A DNA stretch of 64,000 nt, taken from contig JAODBD010000003.1 of NCBI GenBank assembly GCA_025463785.1, forward strand, positions 1 to 64,000. Direction: 5' to 3'. Shown piece after piece: positions 1-8,557 of this stretch (positions are counted from its first letter, which is position 1; every line of letters begins with the position of its first letter). Position numbers and translations under genes: made by a program. The notes below the pieces were generated by a model. It did no database searches. It was not told where the DNA came from and saw nothing but the letters and a program-made list of their open reading frames with translations. The stretch is from Glaciihabitans sp. (GTDB taxonomy: Bacteria; Actinomycetota; Actinomycetes; Actinomycetales; Microbacteriaceae).

Positions 1-425
1 GCCGCAGCCGCAGGGGCGGCGGCTGCCTTCGGAGCCGACGCCGACGCTGCCTTCTGTGCAGAAGCCTTCGGGTTGGCGGCCACACGGGCTGCCTTCTCTT
101 CTTTGCGCTTCGTCTCAGCAGCGACCTGAGCCATGGCCTCTTCTGCCCGCAGCACCTTGGTGCGCATGACAGCTTCAGACAGCTTCAGCTGGCGGTCGAG
201 CTCTTTGGTCGACTCTGCCGACGCGGTCAGCTTGACGACCGCGTAGATGCCTTCGGTCTTCTTGTTGATCTCGTAAGCCAGGCGACGACGTCCCCAGATG
301 TCTACGCTGTCGATGGTTCCACCATCGTTGCGAATGACATTCAGGAATTTGTCTAGGCTGGGAGCTACGGTGCGCTCATCGATCTCTGGATCGAGGATCA
401 CCATTAGTTCATACTGATGCGTCAC
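1..425 (-). CDS. rpsF: 30S ribosomal protein S6 (partial, 3' end outside window)
   Basis: Ribosomal protein bS6 binds 16S rRNA together with bS18 in the platform of the small subunit. The minus strand reads GTG-start [18 protein letters not shown], the family's usual N terminus, followed by the conserved [10 protein letters not shown] and EGIYAVV segments. The start at 425 is chosen because an AGGTGG Shine-Dalgarno lies just upstream and the alignment begins there. After about 105 residues the protein continues as an Ala/Lys-rich tail ([16 protein letters not shown]) that is still open at base 1, an extended C terminus as seen in many actinobacteria. In this group rpsF normally heads an rpsF-ssb-rpsR-rplI operon; those genes would lie to the left, outside the window. 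Confidence 0.95.
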   Translation of the reverse strand, partial: MTHQYELMVILDPEIDERTVAPSLDKFLNVIRNDGGTIDSVDIWGRRRLAYEINKKTEGIYAVVKLTASAESTKELDRQLKLSEAVMRTKVLRAEEAMAQVAAETKRKEEKAARVAANPKASAQKAASASAPKAAAAPAAA

Positions 426-451
426 AAACCCACCTCCTTCGGACTAGAACG

Positions 452-470
452 GCTACAGACGATCTGTAGC
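452..470 (-). promoter_or_regulatory. hairpin in the rpsF 5' leader
   Basis: A perfect 8-bp inverted repeat (GCTACAGA, 3-base loop, TCTGTAGC) sits about 27 bases upstream of the rpsF start codon and just 5' of its Shine-Dalgarno. In the rpsF transcript sense the hairpin is followed directly by CCG. Several bacteria autoregulate rpsF through an S6:S18-binding leader hairpin, so this is a plausible autoregulatory element. The fold match to that known motif is my inference. Confidence 0.35.
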
Positions 471-566
471 AGGAGGGTGTTGACGTGTCGTTCACGATCA
501 CATGGACCGAGACAACCTGTCTAGCTTAGTCAGATTTCTGCTGCCTCACCAAGGAGCACTTCCAGC

Positions 567-1649
567 ATGACCCTTCGGGTTGCCATCGCCGGCGTCGGTA
601 ACTGCGCCAATGCCCTCATTCAGGGCGTCACCTTTTATGCCAGCGCAGAGGATGACGCCGTCATCCCCGGTCTGATGCACCCGCGGTTCGGTCCATACCG
701 AGTTCGCGACCTCGAGTTCGTCGCAGCGTTTGATGTCGACGCGGAGAAGGTCGGAGTCGATCTGGCCGAGGCAATCTGGGCGGGGCAGAACGACACGTAC
801 CGATTCGCCGATGTAGCGAATACGGGCGTCACCGTACAGCGCGGTCCGACGCTCGACGGCCTTGGCGAGTACTACCGCGAGCTGATGACCGAGTCGGACG
901 CACCCGTGGTCGATGTCGCGGAGCAGCTGCGCGCATCCGGGGCCCAGGTTCTCGTCTGCTACCTGCCGGTCGGCTCGGAGGATGCTGCCCGCTTCTACGC
1001 GCAGGCCGCCCTGGATGCCGGCGTCGCCTTCGTCAACGCGCTACCGGTCTTCATCGCGAGCGACCCTGTCTGGGCGGAGAAGTTCCGGAGCGCGGGCATC
1101 CCGATCGTGGGCGACGACATCAAGAGCCAGCTGGGCGCGACCATCACTCATCGCGTGCTCGCTCGACTGTTCGAGGAGCGCGGGCTCGTGCTCGACCGCA
1201 CTTACCAGTTGAACGTCGGCGGCAACATGGACTTCAAGAACATGCTCGAACGACGCCGCTTGCTGTCGAAGAAAATCTCGAAGACGCAGTCGGTCACGAG
1301 CAATCTCGATGCCCCGCTGGATGCCGACAACGTTCACATCGGACCGAGCGATCACGTGCCATGGCTTCTGGATCGCAAGATCGCGTTCGTGCGGCTGGAG
1401 GGCCACGGCTTCGGCAACGCTCCGACGAGCCTCGAGTACAAGCTCGAGGTCTGGGATTCGCCCAACAGCGCTGGCGTCGTGATCGATGCCATCCGTGCGG
1501 CCGGGATGGCGCTGGCGGCGGGCATTGGCGGCCCGCTGGAGGCGGCATCTGCCTACTTCATGAAGAGTCCGGCCGTGCAATACCCCGACCCGGTGGCACG
1601 CGAGCTCCTCGAGCACTTCATCGCCGAAACCGCCACGGCGGTCGAGTAG
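567..1649 (+). CDS. ino1: inositol-3-phosphate synthase
   Basis: Converts D-glucose 6-phosphate to 1D-myo-inositol 3-phosphate using NAD internally, the first step towards phosphatidylinositol and mycothiol in actinobacteria. The 360-residue protein has an N-terminal NAD-binding signature AGVGNCAN (residues 8-15), the [15 protein letters not shown] segment (about 181-195) and the [11 protein letters not shown] motif. These are characteristic of the short prokaryotic MIPS branch (about 360 residues against over 500 in eukaryotes). AAGGAG at 551-556 precedes the ATG by 10 bases. It is divergent from rpsF and convergent with pcnA. In mycobacteria ino1 also lies near rpsF, which supports vertical inheritance. 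Confidence 0.95.
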   Translation: MTLRVAIAGVGNCANALIQGVTFYASAEDDAVIPGLMHPRFGPYRVRDLEFVAAFDVDAEKVGVDLAEAIWAGQNDTYRFADVANTGVTVQRGPTLDGLGEYYRELMTESDAPVVDVAEQLRASGAQVLVCYLPVGSEDAARFYAQAALDAGVAFVNALPVFIASDPVWAEKFRSAGIPIVGDDIKSQLGATITHRVLARLFEERGLVLDRTYQLNVGGNMDFKNMLERRRLLSKKISKTQSVTSNLDAPLDADNVHIGPSDHVPWLLDRKIAFVRLEGHGFGNAPTSLEYKLEVWDSPNSAGVVIDAIRAAGMALAAGIGGPLEAASAYFMKSPAVQYPDPVARELLEHFIAETATAVE

Positions 1650-1704
1650 CGCGGAGGCCGCCTGCCCTATCCGACGGCGGTTGGAGTTCGCATTGGCGAC
1701 CACA

Positions 1705-3126
1705 TCACGACCGTGCGCCCCACCATTCCCGCAGGCGTCGCTCGGCCTCCTCGCCGCCGAGCGGACCTTCATCCAGCCGCAGCTCAAGCAGGAAGCGGTA
1801 GGCCTCGCCGACCTCGCGCCCGGGCTTCAGCTCAAGGATGCGCATGATGTCTTCGCCATCGAGGTCGGGTCGCACTGCGGCAAGCCCCTCGGCTTCTGCG
1901 ATTTCGGCGATGCGGGTCTCGAGGTCGTCGTATGCGAAACCCAGCCGGTCGGCCTTGCGGCGATTGCGTGTGGTGACGTCGGCGCGCGTGAGGATGTGGA
2001 GGCGCTCGAGCTGAGGTCCGGCATCCCGAACGTATCGTCGCACCGCCGAGTCGGTCCACGCGCCATCGGTGTAGCCAAAGAAGCGCAGGTGCAGCTCGAT
2101 CAGCTGCGCGACGGCCGCGATCGTGTCGTTGTCGAAGCGCAGCGCCCTGAGGCGCCGGGCGGCGAGCTTTGCACCCACGACGTCGTGGTGGTGGAACGAG
2201 ACAACACCCCGACCCTCGACCCTCTTGGTAGACGGCTTGCCGATGTCGTGCAACAGCGCCGCCAGCCTCAGGATGAGGTCGGGTGCGTGTCCGCGAGCCT
2301 TCTCATATTCGATGGCCTGGTCGAGCACCGTGAGGCTGTGTTCGTAGACATCCTTGTGGTGGGCGTGCTCATCGATCTCAAGTTTGAGCGCGGGGATCTC
2401 CGGCAGCACGATCGCCGCGAGCCCGGTATCAACCAGGAGTTGAAGGCCCGCGCGCGGGTGATCGGTCAGAAGCAGTTTCGAGAGCTCGTCGCTCACCCGC
2501 TCGACGCTCACGATCTCAATGCGCGGAGCAAGTTCGGACATAGCGGCAATGGTCTCCACAGTCGCGGTGAAACCAAGCTGGCTGGTAAAGCGGGCGGCGC
2601 GCATCATGCGCAGCGGGTCATCCCCGAAAGACACCTCGGGCGCACCCGGCGTCCGCAGCCGCTGTGCCAGAAGGTCCTCCATGCCGCCGGCCGGGTCGAT
2701 GAGCACCCGTTCGGGCAGCCGCAGCGCCATGGCGTTGACCGAGAAATCTCGGCGAACCAGATCGCCTTCGATGGAGTCGCCGAACTCGACAGTCGGCTTG
2801 CGCGTCTGGCCGTCATACGAGTCGGCCCGGTAGGTCGTGATCTCAACCGGAGCCCCGAGAACTCGTGCACCGATCGTTCCAAATTCCCGACCGATCTCCC
2901 ACTGCGTCTCCGAGATCGGCTTTACGATCTCGAGAATCGCGTCCGGCGAGGCATCCGTGGTGAAGTCGAGGTCGGTGTGCGGCCTGCCCAGAAACGCGTC
3001 GCGCACGGGGCCGCCGACCAGGGCGAGCTCGTGGCCCGCCGAGGCGAAGGCGGATGCCAGCCGCGAGACGGGCGGGGAACTCGCGAGGTCGTCCAGTCGC
3101 TGCACTGCCGAAGCGACGTTTTCCAT
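1705..3126 (-). CDS. pcnA: CCA tRNA nucleotidyltransferase with HD domain
   Basis: Adds or repairs the 3' CCA end of tRNAs. None of the three tRNA genes in this window encodes CCA, so the enzyme is needed here. The 473-residue protein shows the class II nucleotidyltransferase core: GGPVRD (38-43) and DLDF (52-55) carrying the metal-binding aspartates, RRDFSVNAMAL, the DDPLRMMRAARF tRNA-binding segment, and a C-terminal HD-phosphohydrolase motif LLHDIGKP near residue 290. Length and order match actinobacterial PcnA. It is divergent from the DUF6049/murJ pair, as in Mycobacterium (Rv3907c-Rv3910). The Nudix gene that separates them in many actinobacteria is absent: only about 100 bases lie between the two genes. 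Confidence 0.95.
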   Translation of the reverse strand: MENVASAVQRLDDLASSPPVSRLASAFASAGHELALVGGPVRDAFLGRPHTDLDFTTDASPDAILEIVKPISETQWEIGREFGTIGARVLGAPVEITTYRADSYDGQTRKPTVEFGDSIEGDLVRRDFSVNAMALRLPERVLIDPAGGMEDLLAQRLRTPGAPEVSFGDDPLRMMRAARFTSQLGFTATVETIAAMSELAPRIEIVSVERVSDELSKLLLTDHPRAGLQLLVDTGLAAIVLPEIPALKLEIDEHAHHKDVYEHSLTVLDQAIEYEKARGHAPDLILRLAALLHDIGKPSTKRVEGRGVVSFHHHDVVGAKLAARRLRALRFDNDTIAAVAQLIELHLRFFGYTDGAWTDSAVRRYVRDAGPQLERLHILTRADVTTRNRRKADRLGFAYDDLETRIAEIAEAEGLAAVRPDLDGEDIMRILELKPGREVGEAYRFLLELRLDEGPLGGEEAERRLREWWGARS

Positions 3127-3230
3127 AGTGCTTTAGCTTGCCACAGGCATCGATCGCGCTCGCCGGACCCCCAGACGCCAGCCCATAGACTGGGGGCCAT
3201 GCTGGCCAAATCGCGCACCCCGGGTCAGCG

Positions 3231-5303
3231 GTGAAGCTCAGGGCAGTCGTCGCGCTCGGCGCAATCATCGCTGGCGTGAGCCTGCCAGCGATCTCGACCG
3301 TGACTCCTGTCGCGGCGGCGTCAACCGCAACAGCGACGGTCTCGATCACGCCCGCCGAGTCTGGCGACGCGCACGCGGGCCAGCCGCTCAAGCTCTTTCT
3401 CACCATCGATGACCAGATTGGCGCCGGTATTTCTGCGGGCACAGCCACGATCACGGTGGATCGGACGCCAATTTCTTCCCGCGCGAGCCTCGACCTCTGG
3501 TACTCGAATACGACAAAGACTTCTGCGGCCTCTGCCGTGCTTTCGACCGTCGCAACACCGGCGATCACGCCGGGCCTTACACGCGTGGTTTCCATCACCA
3601 TTCCGGCAAGTGCTCTCAAGCTGGGGCCCGCTGGCGTTTACGCGATCGGCGTGAGCGTGAGGAGTGGCGGCAATGCGGTGGGCTCCGGTCGCACCGCGAT
3701 CGGCTGGAAGACCTCGGGCGCGCATCCCGTGCCGTTGGCGCTTGCCGCGCCTCTGACGGTACCCGCAACAAGCGGCACGTTCATCGACGCGAAAACACTG
3801 GCGGATTACACGGCACCGAGCGGCATCCTGACCACCGAGCTCTCCGACCTGCAGAACACCCAGGTAGCGATTGGCATCGACCCGCGCATCATCGCCTCGA
3901 TCAATATCCTCGGGAAGTCGGCGCCCCAGTCCGCGATCGACTGGCTGCAACAGTTGAAGGGCGTCTCGAATGACACCTTTCCGCTCGCCTGGGCCGACGC
4001 TGACCTGACGGTTGCGCTCCACGCCGGCGCCAAGGTGGTGCCCACGGTGAAGTCGCTCGACTTCGCGATCGACCCGAGCCGATTCTCTGCTGCGAACACC
4101 ACGAGTGCGACTCCGACGCCGACGCCGACAATCGACCCGTCCGATCCGCCGTTGCCGACATCCGCCTCGCTTACCCAGTGGGACTACACGCTTCCGCAGA
4201 TGTCATGGCCCGCCGAGAGTTCGGTAGTGAACGATGACATCGCGAAGATACGGGCGTCTGGCATCACCTCCGCGATCCTGTCAAGCACAAACGTGAAATG
4301 GGCCTCGGCCTCGGCGTCTCTCGGAGCTTCAGCGAAGGTTAGCGGGATGCCGGTTGCCGTATCCGACTCCTCCGTCTCCGAATACCTGCGGGAGGCGGCA
4401 CTATCGACGACCAGGACCGACTGGAATGCCGCGATGGCAAAGCTATCGACCTCGCTCGACCTGGTCAGTATTGAATCCGGCACCAACCCCCGTGTGATGC
4501 TCGCAACATTCGGCCGCGACTGGGCCAACTCTGACACCGAGTTTGCGCACACCATCAACACCGTGTACTCAAAGTCGTGGGTGACCCCGGCAATGCTTTC
4601 GGCGGTGACGACGGCCGCGCCGTCCACCGTAAAGATCGTGAGTGAACCGCAGTCGACATCCCGGGTTGACCTCGTGCGATCAATGCTGGTCAATGAGGTG
4701 CGCGTCGATCGCTTCGCCGAGATCACCGGGTCCTACCAGCCGACGCTGACTTCGACACGTCGGCTCCTGCTGCTCTCCCTGTTGTCGGACGAATGGCTAC
4801 AGGACCCGGCCGGATGGGCGACGCTCGCCACCGCGTACGTTACCGAATCGCACAAGATTTTGACCTCCGTGACCGCCGTCAAGAGCAGCGAGGTTGTTTT
4901 CCTCGGAAACCAGGCATCTTTCCCGGTCACGGTGAGCAATAACGGCAACCTGCCCGTGACCGTATATGTTGCGATTCGACCTACGACGACACTGCTCTCG
5001 GTCGACAAGAATTACCGCATGGAGGCGGTGGAGGTCCCCGCCAATTCCCAGCACCGTGCCGAGATACCGGTGCAGTCGGTCGCCAACGGCAAGGTAGCCG
5101 TGCAGGTCTTCCTGTATTCGAAGTCGGGCAGGCAGATCGGCGCCACCACGGTCATTGACGCCAATGTGCAGGCCGGCTGGGAGACGATCGGCACGCTGGC
5201 GTTTGGTGCGTTGATCGTGGCGATTTTCACCTTCGGGATCATCCGCAACATCCGTAAGCGCCGAAAGGCCCGCACGGAGGATCCGGAAGAGGCCCAGGCG
5301 TGA
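3231..5303 (+). CDS. DUF6049 family secreted, membrane-anchored protein
   Basis: A 690-residue exported protein of unknown biochemical role that sits directly before murJ in many actinobacteria (Rv3909-like). It has a signal peptide over the first 30 residues (basic start, hydrophobic core, PVAAAS cleavage region). A long Ser/Thr/Ala-rich extracytoplasmic domain follows, with a TPTPTPTIDPSDPPLP linker near residue 300. One transmembrane helix lies near 654-673, with a short basic/acidic cytoplasmic tail (RKRRKARTEDPEE). The GTG at 3231 overlaps the TGA of an 11-codon ATG ORF at 3199-3234, which could couple translation. The 3' end overlaps murJ by 4 bases. Its position suggests a role in cell-envelope assembly alongside the lipid II flippase; that is inference. 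Confidence 0.85.
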   Translation: MKLRAVVALGAIIAGVSLPAISTVTPVAAASTATATVSITPAESGDAHAGQPLKLFLTIDDQIGAGISAGTATITVDRTPISSRASLDLWYSNTTKTSAASAVLSTVATPAITPGLTRVVSITIPASALKLGPAGVYAIGVSVRSGGNAVGSGRTAIGWKTSGAHPVPLALAAPLTVPATSGTFIDAKTLADYTAPSGILTTELSDLQNTQVAIGIDPRIIASINILGKSAPQSAIDWLQQLKGVSNDTFPLAWADADLTVALHAGAKVVPTVKSLDFAIDPSRFSAANTTSATPTPTPTIDPSDPPLPTSASLTQWDYTLPQMSWPAESSVVNDDIAKIRASGITSAILSSTNVKWASASASLGASAKVSGMPVAVSDSSVSEYLREAALSTTRTDWNAAMAKLSTSLDLVSIESGTNPRVMLATFGRDWANSDTEFAHTINTVYSKSWVTPAMLSAVTTAAPSTVKIVSEPQSTSRVDLVRSMLVNEVRVDRFAEITGSYQPTLTSTRRLLLLSLLSDEWLQDPAGWATLATAYVTESHKILTSVTAVKSSEVVFLGNQASFPVTVSNNGNLPVTVYVAIRPTTTLLSVDKNYRMEAVEVPANSQHRAEIPVQSVANGKVAVQVFLYSKSGRQIGATTVIDANVQAGWETIGTLAFGALIVAIFTFGIIRNIRKRRKARTEDPEEAQA

Positions 5304-6979
5304 CAACCGTCCCCGCACCAGGGACACCGACCGGCGTAGGTCGGGCCAGCGCACTTCTCGCGAGCGGCACAATCGTCTCGCGAGTGCTGGGTTTCGTCAG
5401 CGCTGCGGTTCTGGCGCAGACGCTCGGAACCTTCGGCGCGGCAGCCAACACCTTCACGATCGCCAACCAGCTGCCCAATAACATCTACGCCATCATCGCG
5501 GGCGGCCTGTTGAGCGCGATCCTCGTGCCCCAGATCGTCCGTGCAAGCAAGGATGCCGACGGTGGCGAGAAGTTCATCAACCGCGTGGTCACCCTCGGCG
5601 TCGTCGCGTTTCTCATCATTGCCCTGATCGCGACGGTCCTCGCCGGGCCGCTTGTGCACCTCTACGCTTCGCAGCAGTCGAGCGGCTCGGGTCGAGGGCT
5701 CAGCGAGCAGGATTTCCAACTCGCGACCGCGTTCGCGTACTGGTGCCTGCCGCAGATCTTCTTCTACGCGCTGTACAGCCTGCTGGGTGAGGTGCTGAAC
5801 GCGCGCCGCATCTTCGGCCCCTTCACGTGGGCGCCGGTGATCAACAATCTTGTTGCGATCATCGGGCTGCTTGCCTTCAACGTGGTGTTCGGAGCGGTCA
5901 GCCGCACGGACAGTGCCAGCTGGTCGCCCGCCATGATCGCCGTGATCGCGGGCTCCGCGACACTTGGCGTCGTCGCTCAAGCCATTTTCCTGATCATGTT
6001 CTGGCGGAGGGCCGGCCTCCGCTATCGGCCGGAGTTCCGTTGGCGGGGAGTTGGTCTCGGCAAGGTCGGGCGTGCCGCCTTCTGGACCTTCCTCATGATC
6101 CTCATCACCCAGCTCGCTGGCATCGTGCAATCAAAGGTCGCGACCCTCGCCGGCAATCACAACCCCGCCAACGCGGTGCTGCGCTATGCCTGGCTCATTT
6201 TCATGCTCCCGCACGGCATCATCACGATCTCGATCGCGACCCCGTATTTCACTCGGATGAGCGGGCATGCCCACAACAATGATTTCGAGGCGCTGCGGAG
6301 GGATCTGGGCGCCTCACTTCGTGCCATCGGACTCCTGCTGCTCTTCGCTTCGGTTGCGCTGATTGTCGTCGCAAACCCGTTTTCCGCGGTCTTCTCCGCT
6401 AATCCGCAATCGACGCACGCACAGAACCTCGCCGCGACCCACGGCATGGCTGCGGTAGTTGTCGCCTACCTGATCGGCCTTGCGCCGTTCAGCGTGGTGT
6501 TCGTCCTGCAGCGCGTCTTCTATGCGCTCGAAGACACCCGCACACCTTTTCTGTTCCAGACCTTCCAGTCTGTGCTGCTCGTTGCCGGGATGCTGGTGTC
6601 GGCGACCTTCCCCCGCCAGTCGATCGCGCTCGGCATCGCCGTCTCCACTACCGTCGCGGACTTCGTGCTGGTCGCGGCGGCAGCCCTTCTCCTGCGCAGG
6701 CGCCTGAAACGGCTCGGCAGCGCACCGGTCGTACGGTCGTACGTGCGTTTTCTGGTCGCGCTGGTTCCTGCGGCCGCGGTGGGCGTCGGCCTCGACGCGC
6801 TTCTTGGTGCGTTTGGCGATGGATTCGCGGTTTCCGGGGTATTCGCTGGCGTGGTGTCCGTCGCGACGGTCGGGACGGGGATGGCGATCGTCTATCTTGG
6901 AGCTCTTGCGCTGTTGAGAGCGCCGGAATTGACCGATCTGGCCCGCCCTGTTCTGCGACGGCTTCGGGCATCCCGATAG
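5300..6979 (+). CDS. murJ: lipid II flippase MurJ / MviN
   Basis: Multispanning MOP-superfamily membrane protein that moves lipid II across the cytoplasmic membrane for peptidoglycan synthesis. The 559-residue sequence opens with the family signature ASGTIVSRVLGFV and the segment ANQLPNNIYAIIAGG. It contains the internal QRVFYALEDTRTPF motif near residue 405, and hydrophobic segments throughout are consistent with about 14 helices. Unlike the longer mycobacterial homologue it has no cytoplasmic pseudokinase or extracellular C-terminal extension. The GTG start overlaps the stop of the DUF6049 gene (GTGA), so the two are co-transcribed and probably translationally coupled. Confidence 0.95.
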   Translation: MTTVPAPGTPTGVGRASALLASGTIVSRVLGFVSAAVLAQTLGTFGAAANTFTIANQLPNNIYAIIAGGLLSAILVPQIVRASKDADGGEKFINRVVTLGVVAFLIIALIATVLAGPLVHLYASQQSSGSGRGLSEQDFQLATAFAYWCLPQIFFYALYSLLGEVLNARRIFGPFTWAPVINNLVAIIGLLAFNVVFGAVSRTDSASWSPAMIAVIAGSATLGVVAQAIFLIMFWRRAGLRYRPEFRWRGVGLGKVGRAAFWTFLMILITQLAGIVQSKVATLAGNHNPANAVLRYAWLIFMLPHGIITISIATPYFTRMSGHAHNNDFEALRRDLGASLRAIGLLLLFASVALIVVANPFSAVFSANPQSTHAQNLAATHGMAAVVVAYLIGLAPFSVVFVLQRVFYALEDTRTPFLFQTFQSVLLVAGMLVSATFPRQSIALGIAVSTTVADFVLVAAAALLLRRRLKRLGSAPVVRSYVRFLVALVPAAAVGVGLDALLGAFGDGFAVSGVFAGVVSVATVGTGMAIVYLGALALLRAPELTDLARPVLRRLRASR

Positions 6980-7035
6980 GCGAGTCGGAGCGCGCGGGCA
7001 TGGCGCCGAATCGCCTGGATAACCATGACCGCGGT

Positions 7036-7061
7036 GGAATAGCGCAACCCTAGGATTGGTT
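7036..7061 (+). promoter_or_regulatory. SigR/SigH-type thiol-stress promoter upstream of trxB
   Basis: The sequence GGAAT (7036-7040), an 18-base spacer and GTT (7059-7061) exactly matches the GGAAT-N18-GTT consensus known for the actinobacterial disulfide-stress sigma factor SigR (SigH in mycobacteria), whose classic target is trxBA. It lies 37 bases before the likely trxB start. Position, sequence and target gene agree; no SigR gene is visible in the window. Confidence 0.75.
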
Positions 7062-7097
7062 GACTGGTAAGGAAACATTCTCAAGGAGATGCTGCAC

Positions 7098-8093
7098 GTG
7101 CGTCAGGTAATCATTATTGGTTCTGGTCCGGCCGGTTATACGGCCGCGATTTATGCTGCGCGCGCCAATCTCAGGCCGCTCGTCATCGCGAGTTCGGTCG
7201 AGGCCGGCGGTGAGCTCATGAAGACCACAGAGGTCGAGAACTACCCGGGTTTCCCCGACGGCATCCAGGGGCCAGAGCTCATGGTGAAGATGCAGGAGCA
7301 GGCCGAGAGGTTTGGCGCTGAGGTCGTTCTCGATGACGTCGTATCGCTCGACCTCCGCGGCGAGGTCAAAACAGTGACGCTCGGTAACGGCGACGTTCAC
7401 GAAGCGCTCACGGTGATTTTCGCCACGGGTTCCGCTTATCGCAAGCTTGGGCTCCCGGATGAGGACCGCATGAGTGGTCACGGCGTTTCCTGGTGTGCCA
7501 CCTGTGACGGGTTCTTCTTCCGCCAGAAGACGATTGCGGTCGTCGGCGGCGGCGATTCGGCGATGGAAGAGGCGACGTTCCTCACGAAGTTCGCTGACAA
7601 GGTGTACGTGATCCACCGCGGCGACAGCCTTCGTGCATCCAAGGTCATGCAGGACCGTGCATACGACAACCCCAAGATCGAGTTCCTTTTCAACAAGCGC
7701 GTCGAGCACATTTACGGCGACAGCCTGGTGACGGGAGTCGGTATCGTCGACACGATCGACGGCACCGAGACCACGCTCGACCTGGCTGGGCTGTTCATCG
7801 CGATCGGGGCCGACCCGCGCACGCATCTGGTGCACGGACAGCTCGACATCACGACGCTCGGCACGATCGCCGTGGATGGGCGCTCGTCGCGCACCAACCT
7901 TCCCGGCGTATTTGCCGCCGGCGATGTCATCGACCCCACCTACCGGCAGGCCGTCACCGCAGCCGGGTCGGGAACCGTTGCGGCACTCGACGCCGAACAC
8001 TACCTCGCCGGACTACCCAGGGAGCTCGTGGCTCGCGCGGCGTTGGCAGCAGAGCCGGTGCCGGCCGCAGAATCCGTGCCGGTCGGCGCGTAG
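7098..8093 (+). CDS. trxB: thioredoxin-disulfide reductase
   Basis: FAD/NADPH flavoenzyme that reduces thioredoxin. It has an N-terminal FAD-binding GSGPAGYTAAIYAARA, the redox-active CATC pair (C133/C136) followed by the NADPH-binding GGGDSAMEEA, and the C-terminal GVFAAGDVIDPTYRQAVTAAGSG. I start it at GTG 7098 because AAGGAG at 7083-7088 gives a 9-base spacing. The in-frame ATG at 7089 would touch the Shine-Dalgarno with no spacing. The last about 30 residues form an Ala/Pro/Val-rich tail. trxA follows 40 bases later, and both lie behind a SigR-type promoter. Confidence 0.95.
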   Translation: MRQVIIIGSGPAGYTAAIYAARANLRPLVIASSVEAGGELMKTTEVENYPGFPDGIQGPELMVKMQEQAERFGAEVVLDDVVSLDLRGEVKTVTLGNGDVHEALTVIFATGSAYRKLGLPDEDRMSGHGVSWCATCDGFFFRQKTIAVVGGGDSAMEEATFLTKFADKVYVIHRGDSLRASKVMQDRAYDNPKIEFLFNKRVEHIYGDSLVTGVGIVDTIDGTETTLDLAGLFIAIGADPRTHLVHGQLDITTLGTIAVDGRSSRTNLPGVFAAGDVIDPTYRQAVTAAGSGTVAALDAEHYLAGLPRELVARAALAAEPVPAAESVPVGA

Positions 8094-8133
8094 CCCTCTC
8101 AACATCCAGATTTAGACAAGAAAAGGAAAAACA

Positions 8134-8460
8134 ATGTCAAACGCAAAGTCAGTAACGGACGACTCGTTCCAGGCCGACGTTCTCGACTCAACGGACACGA
8201 TCATGGTCGACTTCTGGGCTGAGTGGTGTGGTCCGTGTCGGGCGGTTTCCCCCATCCTCGACGCGATCGCAAGCGAGCACGCCGACAAGATCAAGATCGT
8301 CAAGCTCAACGTCGACGACAACCCGCAGATGGCCATGAAGTACCAGATCACCTCCATCCCCGCGATGAAGGTATTCCGCGGCGGTGAGGTCGTGAAGACC
8401 GTTATCGGTGCCCGCCCGAAGCCGGCCATTGAGGCCGAATTGGCGGAGTTCCTCGCGTAG
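8134..8460 (+). CDS. trxA: thioredoxin
   Basis: Cytoplasmic dithiol-disulfide oxidoreductase of 108 residues that receives electrons from TrxB. It carries the canonical FWAEWCGPC active site (WCGPC at 31-35) and the cis-proline segment ITSIPAMKVFRGGE. An AAAAGGAAAA Shine-Dalgarno lies upstream of the ATG. It forms a two-gene operon with trxB, closed by a strong terminator 12 bases after the stop. Confidence 0.97.
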   Translation: MSNAKSVTDDSFQADVLDSTDTIMVDFWAEWCGPCRAVSPILDAIASEHADKIKIVKLNVDDNPQMAMKYQITSIPAMKVFRGGEVVKTVIGARPKPAIEAELAEFLA

Positions 8461-8472
8461 ACAATTGCGCAA

Positions 8473-8508
8473 CGAAGGCCGCCCAGACACTGATCTGGGC
8501 GGCCTTCG
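8473..8508 (+). terminator. intrinsic terminator after trxA
   Basis: A perfect 15-bp stem (CGAAGGCCGCCCAGA / TCTGGGCGGCCTTCG) with a 6-base loop lies directly behind trxA, followed by TCGTT. There is no long U tract, which is usual in high-GC actinobacteria. Confidence 0.85.
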
Positions 8509-8557
8509 TCGTTAAACCTCATATTCTTGAACCTTCGAGCAGAAAACGGACCTCCTC

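Noticed and set aside
1681-3234. 517-codon plus-strand frame across the pcnA locus
   Set aside because: Antisense to a clear PcnA with all motifs; composition is the GC-driven shadow of that gene.
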